Below, piece after piece: positions 56,526-64,000 of a stretch of DNA of 64,000 nucleotides. Each line of letters opens with the position of its first letter. The stretch's first letter is position 1. Origin of the DNA: Chara braunii (Eukaryota > Streptophyta > Charophyceae > Charales > Characeae); contig BFEA01000013.1 in the NCBI GenBank assembly GCA_003427395.1, positions 2,043,106 through 2,107,105 of the forward strand. The letters are read 5' to 3'. The position numbers and the translations under genes were made by a program. The notes under the pieces were generated by a model. It saw nothing but the letters and a program-made list of their open reading frames with translations. It did not search any database and was not told the origin of the DNA.

Positions 56526-56570
56526 CCCTATATATATATATATATATACATATAAATATATATGTATACC
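56526..56570. repeat. (TA)n microsatellite
   Basis: TATATATATATATATACATA-type run. Confidence 0.9.
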
Positions 56571-56692
56571 TATGCAGGGTGTCCGCGTGACCTTTGAGGA
56601 CCCACGCTTAAGAGGTAAAGAAGGGTTGCGATTGAGAAAAGAAGCAGAACCCCGCTGAGAGAAGGTTAACAACGCTCGTATTTTTCATCACC

Positions 56693-56885
56693 ACTTCAGG
56701 ACACCCTTCACCATTTCAGGATGCAGCCTGCCTAAACAAGTGGTTTTCAGGGTCGTCGGACCTTTCACCACTTCAGGACCATTCAAGTCTGAAAATCCTA
56801 AATGGTCCTGAAGTGGTGAAAGCTCCGAAGACCCTAAAAACCACTTGTTTAAGCAGGCAGCATCCTCAAGTGGTGAAGGGTGGTT
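56693..56885. repeat. Palindromic pair of the 54.65-kb module
   Basis: Two copies of about 90 bp lie back to back. The left copy reads AGCCTGCCTAAACAAGTGGT and ACCTTTCACCACTTCAGGAC. The right copy is its complement (GTCCTGAAGTGGTGAAAG, AACCACTTGTTTAAGCAGGC). The centre is near 56790. A third partial copy follows at 56880-56950. Confidence 0.75.
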
Positions 56886-56989
56886 TTCATGGTCTTCGGA
56901 CCTTTCACCACTTCACGACCATTCAAGACTTTCGGACTGCCCAAAACTCTCACTTGACCACTTGAGGACACCCTTATACTCAGTTTATA

Positions 56990-57260
56990 CTTATGTGTGT
57001 GATTTTCCGGCTAAACCATTTAGCTTCGAAACAATGCTCAGCCTTAGACCAAAATCCTCCCTCAGATGAAAACAAGAGAACCCGTCACCCTTATAAAATA
57101 AACATAGCAACCAGGTCATTCAACTTAGAAACAATGTCTGGCCCGTCAGATAACAGCCAAATAAACAAAGGCCTGGGTCATTCAGCTTAGAAACAATGCC
57201 CAGTCTTTGGTTGACCCAGTCAAATGCATGCAGTCTGCCTTTCTCCCACCTTTCTCCAGT
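56990..57260 (-). repeat. Inverted copies of the CATTGTTTC modules
   Basis: CATTTAGCTTCGAAACAATG, CATTCAACTTAGAAACAATG and CATTCAGCTTAGAAACAATG are the reverse of the three motifs at 54805-55020. Confidence 0.65.
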
Positions 57261-59580
57261 TCATCCCTTAGTCTGCTTTTAATCAAAATAAAACTTAAAC
57301 TTATACTTCACTCTCATGCATTCTTTTCATTCAGTCTGGTTAAGTCTTGAAAGAAAGCAAAGTCATAGGGGCAATCTCATGCATACATCAGTCAAACTAA
57401 AGGGAGATAAACAAACATAGGTATAGTGGGGTCATACAGATAGAAAATGGTATACGTGTCAATTCCCTGCCTCCAGAACCTCGCCTAGGTTCCAGCAGAG
57501 CTCCCGCAATCGGTGGGTGGACTCCCGACAGAGTCTTGATGCGGTCCTACGGGTTGCGATCCCGCCTGCCACCTTCCTCTCGTAACCAAGGACTAAACTT
57601 AGAGTTAGAAAGGCAGAAGGAGATAGGTTGAGACTCTCAGATACAAGAATGGTGCGCTCAGACTCGCGAGACAGGACCTTGATTTCTTGACACGCCTGAG
57701 GGTCCCGCAATGGTGACCAAAACTGCAGCAGCTTGATCAAACAAAGTCAAACGGTTGAACCCAACTCTCTGACGACTCCCCAGGTTGCAACAATAACCTT
57801 CTTCGCAACCACTCCTCCTTTTTATCCAAGCAGCAGTCAAACGCAACGCTAAGCCCCTAAAGGAACCCAATGTGTAGAGTAAAAATGGCGTAGCGAGACT
57901 GCGTGCACAGCAGCCGCTTCTGCGGCAAGACCCAGCGAGCTCAGCAACAAAGTGTTGCTCAACAGTTACAGCAGTCCGTAGCAAGTTCAGCAGTTGCCGT
58001 AGTAGAAGCACGACTGAGGCAACCTGCGGCTTCACCCAGCAGCAGAGCAACACCGGATAGTGCAGCAGCAATGCATAGTGTCAACCACAATGCTCAGTCA
58101 GCAGCGGCACGTCAACTTCTGGCCAATCTGCTATTGCGCAGCCTAAGATGAGTGCACTCCTGTGCTCTAGGACTCCACAGAAAACAGCGCGCTTAACAAT
58201 CGTTCACAACAACAGCGCACCTCAACAATGTATAGTGCTAGGTACAATACCGCCTCACGACCCTCTTTCCTCTAATCAACAACACTCCTCTTTCCCAACT
58301 CGGTCTCTTCGTCGTGCCTTGCGATCCGAAGCGTTTCGGCAATAACCCAGAATACTGGTTGCAGATCAAAAACTCGGCCCTTGCTTATGCCGAGATAGGT
58401 GACAACGCTGTTTATCTAGCCACGCAATCACCAGAGCTTGGCAATACTTATGTAGAAGGTGACAGTGTTGAACCACCGTTAGCATCCGGTACCTACCCAA
58501 CCAGTAGGCCGACTCATGATACTTTAGTTTAGTGAGATAAACGACACACCACTCAGCGGATGGATCTGTAATGTCGTAGCCTACAACCCACCACAGACAT
58601 GCCCTCAGCTTGTGTGGCTCACTCCCCGCTGGCTTCTTCAACTAGCAGGGTGGGTCCACTGCAGACAGCTAGGATACACGCCGCTCTTCCAGTTGTCCGT
58701 ACAGAGGAGCAGGTGCGTGCTACCTTCTCCGACACATTGGTCCAAGCCTGAAGGGTCGGCCACCCAAATCATCTGCCCGACTGCGCAAGTCGACCGATGA
58801 GAAGAGTCAAGATGCCCCCACCTGCTAGATGCAGACCTTTACACTACAAGCCCCTCCCTCCAGACATCTCAGCCTTCACCATCGTAGCTCATCTCCAGAA
58901 TCTTCTTGCACAGCCAATCTTCGAGGCGAGCCCTCCAACCTTTTCCCGCTCTCGCTTGTCCTTGCTACCAGGTAAGTCGTCGTCCCCTACGAGTAGCTCC
59001 ACACGCTACTCCCACCGATATAACCCGAGAAACCGGCGTGAGTCTTCCGCTGGTACGTGGCCGCATGCAGCACGAGGTAAATGCTTAAATCCTGCTGCCT
59101 TACTTCCTATCTTTGCCCACTCGTCAAGCAGAAAGGAAGTGCTCCTTTCGCCCTCGATCTCGCTAGCTATTCCAAGGCCAGGATGCGGGCTAATCATCCC
59201 GCTAATCAGGCCCGATGCATCGCGCGCTGGCTACGATCAGTCTGACGAGCAGGCGAGGTGGTATTCGATATGATGGAGGGAACCCGGCCAAAGACTTTAG
59301 TTACACAAACCAGTCACACGAGTAAGGAGGACAACCACCGCATGTGAACTGAAGGCAAGGAGTATCATGGTTCCCAAGGAGCACGAAGTAGAAAATAGAA
59401 CATTAAATGAATCTACTCCAAAAACACGAAAAGATACATCGCCATATTCGTCTCCGAAAGCCACTTCGCCATTCCCCGACGCATCCTGTTTTCCTACTAA
59501 CTGTCTTTCTTTTAACCTACAGCTGAATCTAGCCATCGATTCGGGTTCGCCTTCACTCCAAACTACAGATCAAACTTCTT
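57260..59580. other. No recognised gene; some codon-like stretches
   Basis: 57903-58151 has an open Gln/Ala/Ser-rich frame (QQQSVAQQLQQSVASSAVAV). 58314-58532 reads CDPKRFGNNPEYWLQIKN, which could be a retroelement gag remnant. Neither shows splice signals or a domain I can name. Confidence 0.35.
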
Positions 59581-60155
59581 CCTAACATAAATCGCCCCCT
59601 ACTCGGTTGAAAGCTAATTTTTTCTTCCTCATCCACCATGGCTCCGTGCAATAACTTGTCTACTAACCTCCCTTTCTACCATTCAATCATACAGACTAAC
59701 ACTGGATTTGAGGTCGACTAACCCGAAAACCCCTATCTAACATCTCCTTTCACTCGATTTCATACAGAATCGGGTGAAATCTCGGTCCTCCTCTTCCCGC
59801 TGTCTCTATCGACGCCATGTCTCCGCGCAACCCCTATCTCACTTATCTCTCTCTCTCTACTAACTGATTGCTAAATCTGACATAACAGTCGAATTCGCCT
59901 CGGTCAAAAACCCCTTAATCGCTTCTTCCCACATCTAAATCCGGTCGGAAACAAGGGAGATCAGTACTTCCTCACTCTCCCTCCTTCTTACTCCCGCCAC
60001 CACCGCGCACCTTTCTCCTCCAGCAACTCACCACCTACTCACTTTTGCTCCAATCTGACCTCTCCACGCAACTCGCCTCACCTTCAAATACCAACTTCAT
60101 CTCTTTCCTCGCTCAATTTCATCGAGCGTCGAGGGAGATCGCCACCTCCTAATCC
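59525..60155 (+). repeat. Pyrimidine-rich degenerate tandem repeat
   Basis: Recurring phrases such as CCATGGCTCCGTGCAA and CCATGTCTCCGCGCAACC, and TCGATTTCATACAGAATCGG and TCAATTTCATCGAGCGTCG, at about 120-130-bp spacing. Four or so diverged units. Confidence 0.5.
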
Positions 60156-61480
60156 GTCATAGCCAAGTTCCCCCCCTTCCACCATCTTTTATTCTAGATG
60201 GACCCTGGCGCAAAGTGCGCCCAGGTTCGTTTACTTTTCCTTGCTCTTTACTCCTTGCCTTCGCCAGCTCCGACCTACTGCGCCCAGTAGTCGGAGACCA
60301 TCCAGCGCTATACCACGCACTCCCCCACACAGCGCACCGGCTCAACCTGATACAACCGGCGGGTCGGTGGTCGTAGAGGTCGAGCTCCGGTAGGGAGCCT
60401 GTGCTAACTTTCCCGCGGAGTCAGGCAGTCCCTAAGGACGGATAGCACGGAGTCCACGGCCTATGCCCGGCTGCGACGGTCACTCTGCCCTCCTTACGCA
60501 CGGGTTATGCTAATCTTCTTCGTATCGTTCCATCCTTAACAGATGTCCCGAAGGACTTCGATCGGGCAGTGCCTTGCGACCCTTCGGAGCCTGAGCGACC
60601 CTAGGCATTTCAAAGTATTCGGCCCCACACCTCAAGCCCCACTATCTGGGACCGAATGCGGGTCTACGTCCTATCAGCTCACGGGTGAATCCACCGAGCT
60701 ACGCCTATTGGGTCAACAACTAGTCTTGGACCCGGCCCTGGGCCCGATTTCAGATAAGACTAAATAAGAGTAAAGGAAAAATTTACAAAAGCAAGAAAAG
60801 TTCAAATTAAGGGAGGGAGTGATCGAGAGGAAGGGAGGGACCCACCGGTACTTCCTCGACCCTTCCAGCACGGCCCGCAATCAGACTTCCCAACAAAAAA
60901 ACAAGGGGGATAGTCCCACTGGACCCTCGACCCCTTTGCCTCTCCATAAGACGCTCCCTCGCTCCTAAGCTGCCGCCCGCTGGCCTCGATCCCCGCATTT
61001 CCGTCTCGCAAGTCCAATGTCGTAACCCATAGGGCTAAGCCCAAGCCAGGAACCAACATGCGTGGATCTCATATAAACCAGTGCAGCGTAGTGCTCAGGG
61101 TAAAGAAAGCGCCATGGGCCGTCTCTCCGCCCACGGTCGGGCGTGCGTCATTCCGCATACCCAACTTACCGTCGATCGAACGTGCCGGATAGGAAGACAT
61201 AAACTTCGATATCCTTACCTTAATCAGCAAACAAAAACCAAGCCGGCTGGCTATGCCGGCCTTACGATCAATTCAAAGGAAAAGATCACATGCGCGTCGT
61301 AAAGCTTGCGCGTCCACACACTCTCTGTTCTAGTCAACCATTTAGTCAGTGTGATATCATAGACGCAACCGCGCCTTGCATGGAATACTTAGATTTTAAA
61401 CCAACTTATTTCCTGTTGTTTGCAAAAACTAGGGCGGATACCCTTGTAAGGGTATTCGCACCAACAGGCGACCACCTTTT
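60156..61480. other. No recognised gene
   Basis: Contains a near-perfect hairpin CTCCGACCTACTG / CAGTAGTCGGAG (60269-60297). Open frames are short and unsupported. Confidence 0.5.
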
Positions 61481-61489
61481 TTACGGACT

Positions 61490-62060
61490 CTCTCACTCTC
61501 TCCCTCTCTTTTCTTTCATTTTCATAGACACATCCATATATACACCGACTCTCCCTCTCTCTCTTCTCTCTCTCTCTGTCTTATCGAAATACACACATAC
61601 ACACACATATAATTACAATACTCATCATGGCATGAAACTCTGATGTGTCTGGCGGCAATTTCGACATCTACAGATTCTAGACACAATCATGAGGTACCAT
61701 ACCACCCGTTGAAGAGGTGGTGACGATCTCTTGCAAAACTAGTTAAAACAACCATAGAACACACCCACCTTTCGATGGTCTCACTCTCTTTCCTCAAAAG
61801 ATGCACACATCCATACATACACGTACTCCCCACTCTCTTCTCTCTCACACACACATACATGCGCACACATACACACACAATGATAATACTCCTTTGGGCA
61901 TCTTACTTAGACATTCCTGGCCACAATTTCGACATCTTTGGACTGAAATCGTCTGGTTGTACTAGTGGAAACGTGGTAAGTCGTGACAATTTCAGTTAAA
62001 GAAACGCTAAAGTTGTGGCCAGGAACATCAAAGTTACATACCCAAAGGGGTAAACGAAGA
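61490..62060. repeat. CT/CA microsatellites and inverted repeat
   Basis: Two related blocks (about 61480-61685 and 61750-61950), each with CT and CA runs followed by a CACAATTTCGACATC-like phrase. A reversed copy (GGCCAGGAACATCAAAGTT) at about 62015-62035 pairs with ACATTCCTGGCCACAATTT at 61911-61930. Confidence 0.6.
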
Positions 62061-62224
62061 TACACACTAACAAAAAAAAACAGTTCCATAGAACATGGTT
62101 CAATGTAGCGCCCTTGCACCCAAGACCCCAAGTATCCCTTCTCTCTCACACCCACACACACACACCCTAAGCAGTTTGACGAAGCCATGCCTTCTTTTTA
62201 TGGAGTTGTGTATAGCGAACATGC

Positions 62225-62620
62225 CAAAACATAAGTGGAGGGAGGAGGGGATGAGGGGTGATACACGTGGAAGGAGGGAGGATGAAGCATGGAGGAGGGA
62301 GGAGGGGTCATGGACGAGGGAGGAGGGAGGATATGTAATGGAGAGACGATGTAAGGAGGAGAGTCGTGGCAAAGGAGAAACATAGCAACCGAGGAGGCCA
62401 AATACAGATAACAAAAAAAATAAAATGGCGGGAGTACAAATTTACAATGGTAGAGGAAGGAGCGAAGAAGGGACGAACGAGGGAGGACAAGCGATGAGCA
62501 ACAACAAACGGGGAAGGAGGCGAGACGATGGGCAGAGGAATAAAAAGATGGCGAGCAGGAGGATGAGTGGTGGAGAACAGAGGCAGGAGGACAAGTTACG
62601 GAGGGAGCGCCCGTAGTAGC
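62225..62620 (+). repeat. GGA-rich purine tract
   Basis: Repeated GGAGGAGGGAGGAGGGG-type sequence on the plus strand, potentially G-quadruplex-forming. It is followed by GTAGTAGTAGTA-rich sequence to about 62720. Confidence 0.7.
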
Positions 62621-63115
62621 AGGAATGGTGTTGCCGAAAGTGGTAGCAGTAAACGAGGTAGTAATGCTCGTGTAGAAGTAGTAGTAATAGTAGTAAGTGG
62701 AAGTAATTGTGGCAGTAGTTGTTACGATTCTGGTTGTGTCGTTCAATTGCAATTGAAATGAAAGAGCTTGGAAAGAGAAATAGACAAGGGAAGAAGAAGA
62801 AATAAGAATGGAAGAGAAGAAGATGTACACCAGCAAAGACCAATGTCAAATTCATTTCCCACTCGCCACCATCTCCAACTACCTTGAACTCCCCCAACGT
62901 TTTCTTAACAATAAGAATAATAACATTAAAATAATAAACCAGAATCAACTGTCTGAATCTCCTCCTTACTGCCAGCAACTCTAAAGGTCCACCATCGCCA
63001 CACACTACACCTCCTTCCTTCTCCTAGTAGGTGGGTATGGCGGACTAGCGGAGCCCAACTCCGATGTTCAAAGGACAAAGCAAAGCTGATATGCTCCCCC
63101 TACTCAGGCCGCCAT

Positions 63116-63449
63116 GCCTATATCTGCCCCGAAGTCGCCCTCGAAGAATTACACCTTGTACGGGGCCTTCTCGGTGTAGCAACAACGAAGAAGATGAAGA
63201 TGTCGTCCATCATAGCCAGGTAAGTACCCCCGTCACTCTCCTCCTCCTCCTGCACCCCTGGAGCTGTCTCTTATACACATCTAGATGTGTATAAGAGACA
63301 GGCCTATATCTGCCCCGAAGTCGCCCTCGAAGAATTACACCTTGTACGGGGCCTTCTCGGTGTAGCAACAACGAAGAAGATGAAGATGTCGTCCATCATA
63401 GCCAGGTAAGTACCCCCGTCACTCTCCTCCTCCTCCTGCACCCCTGGAG
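63116..63449. repeat. 148-bp duplication around a library adapter (artefact)
   Basis: 63116-63263 and 63302-63449 are identical and are separated only by the adapter. Confidence 0.95.
63264..63301. other. Nextera mate-pair junction adapter
   Basis: The same 38-bp double mosaic end as at 27807-27844. Not genomic. Confidence 0.98.
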
Positions 63450-63640
63450 TCTTCCCCCTGGTCCGCTACACCATAGCTGAGTGGAGGGGCCAGACCGCCT
63501 TCTTGCTCACCAACGCTGGCCACACTAAGCACTCTCTCCAGCAGCGTGACGCCAAACTTGCACACCGCAAAATGAGAACCACTTCGCTCCTCTTGAAGTT
63601 ATACCGGGCAGCGGACTCCATGGGCGATGACTCTCCACAC
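63302..63640 (+). CDS. Candidate coding remnant, unknown
   Basis: One frame reads YICPEVALEELHLVRGLLGV to a GCCAG|GTAAGT donor-like site. The same unspliced frame later reads VFPLVRYTIAEWRGQTAFLL and DAKLAHRKMRTTSLLLKLYR. Codon use is coding-like on both sides, but a short intron that keeps the frame could not be placed, and a TAA follows the donor. Family unknown. Confidence 0.3.
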
Positions 63641-63694
63641 ACACACACACACACATACATAAACACAAACACACACAAGCATGTCATTACATAG

Positions 63695-63850
63695 TGTTAG
63701 TATAGTAGTAGTAGTAGTAGTAGTAGTACCAGAAGTAGTAATTGCAGTAGTAGAGGTAGAATTGGCTATAGTAATTGTGCTACTACTAGTCCAAGTTGTA
63801 GTAGTAGTTACAGTACTACAACTGCTACAAGCAGCAACAGTAGTAGCATA
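63695..63850 (+). repeat. (GTA)n trinucleotide tract
   Basis: GTAGTAGTAGTAGTAGTA and its degenerate continuation. Confidence 0.85.
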
Positions 63851-64000
63851 ATGCCAGAAGTAGTGTCATATGGCATTGCAAGGTCGTGAAGGTCATCGCG
63901 CCATTGACAGAAAACTACACCTACGACAGAAGAAAAAAAAAGTTGGCCCGTGTTTGTGTGTATGTGTGTGTTTGTGTGAATGTTTTTGAATGTTCACCAC

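Noticed and set aside
57658-58071. 137-codon minus-strand frame (Leu/Arg-rich)
   Set aside because: A plus-strand Gln/Ala-rich frame overlaps it, neither has splice signals or family similarity I can name, and both may be shadows of GC- and CAG-rich sequence.
60655-61060. Two possible tRNA-like segments on the minus strand (TAGCTCGGTGG near 60700; GGGATCGAGG near 60990)
   Set aside because: Only one of the two promoter boxes is convincing in each, and no cloverleaf could be drawn.
62198-63005. Minus-strand frames of about 190-210 codons, Ser/Tyr/Phe-rich
   Set aside because: They arise from GGA-rich and GTA-rich low-complexity DNA on the plus strand and show no domain or splice support.

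Overview
This is a eukaryotic nuclear scaffold, most likely from a charophyte green alga. The gag fragment near 53.3 kb resembles a retrotransposon family I associate with Chara braunii; this is recognition from memory, not a search. Other signs are GT-AG introns of 0.3-11 kb, no bacterial-style operons, dense microsatellites and layered transposon remains. No complete, undamaged gene could be read. Nearly everything recognisable is mobile-element derived.

Assembly: the window carries library artefacts. A complete 38-bp Nextera mate-pair junction (two inverted 19-bp Tn5 mosaic ends) sits at 27807-27844 and again at 63264-63301. A truncated one sits at 36506-36530 beside an N gap. Immediately after the first junction, about 6.82 kb (67-6890) is repeated without indels at 27845-34668. 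The second junction separates two copies of a 148-bp stretch. Only one copy of each should be trusted as genomic.

Layout: 0.07-6.9 kb is the first copy of the duplicated block, with three exons of a DUF3987-type (primase/helicase-associated P-loop) gene. 6.9-14.8 kb holds microsatellites, tRNA-derived SINEs, and a pseudogene of the DUF3987 P-loop half (12.5-13.2 kb). 14.8-18.8 kb has candidate exons and the repeat-rich last exon of an unrecognised protein. 21.2-42.9 kb is a seven-exon KDZ-superfamily transposase gene whose splice phases agree at all six junctions. It has a chromo-like domain and is damaged by two frameshifts and one in-frame stop. Its 11.4-kb fourth intron contains, on the same strand, the second copy of the DUF3987 gene with two additional 3' exons. 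Its last intron contains a SINE, a foldback-type element and several minisatellites.

43-46.4 kb is GA and G-rich satellite DNA that reverses orientation near 45.93 kb. 48.4-53.6 kb is a decayed Ty3/gypsy retrotransposon on the minus strand (gag, protease, RT, RNase H; no integrase seen) with a tRNA-Asp primer-binding site and a 5' LTR at its right. A related LTR in the opposite orientation lies at its left. 54.6-57.3 kb holds tandem and palindromic repeats. 57.3-63 kb has no recognised gene. 63.1-63.7 kb has a short codon-like stretch.

The most interesting biological lead is the co-location of a chromo-like-domain KDZ transposase with a DUF3987 ATPase-like gene inside its intron. It must first be shown to survive correction of the assembly errors in that same intron.
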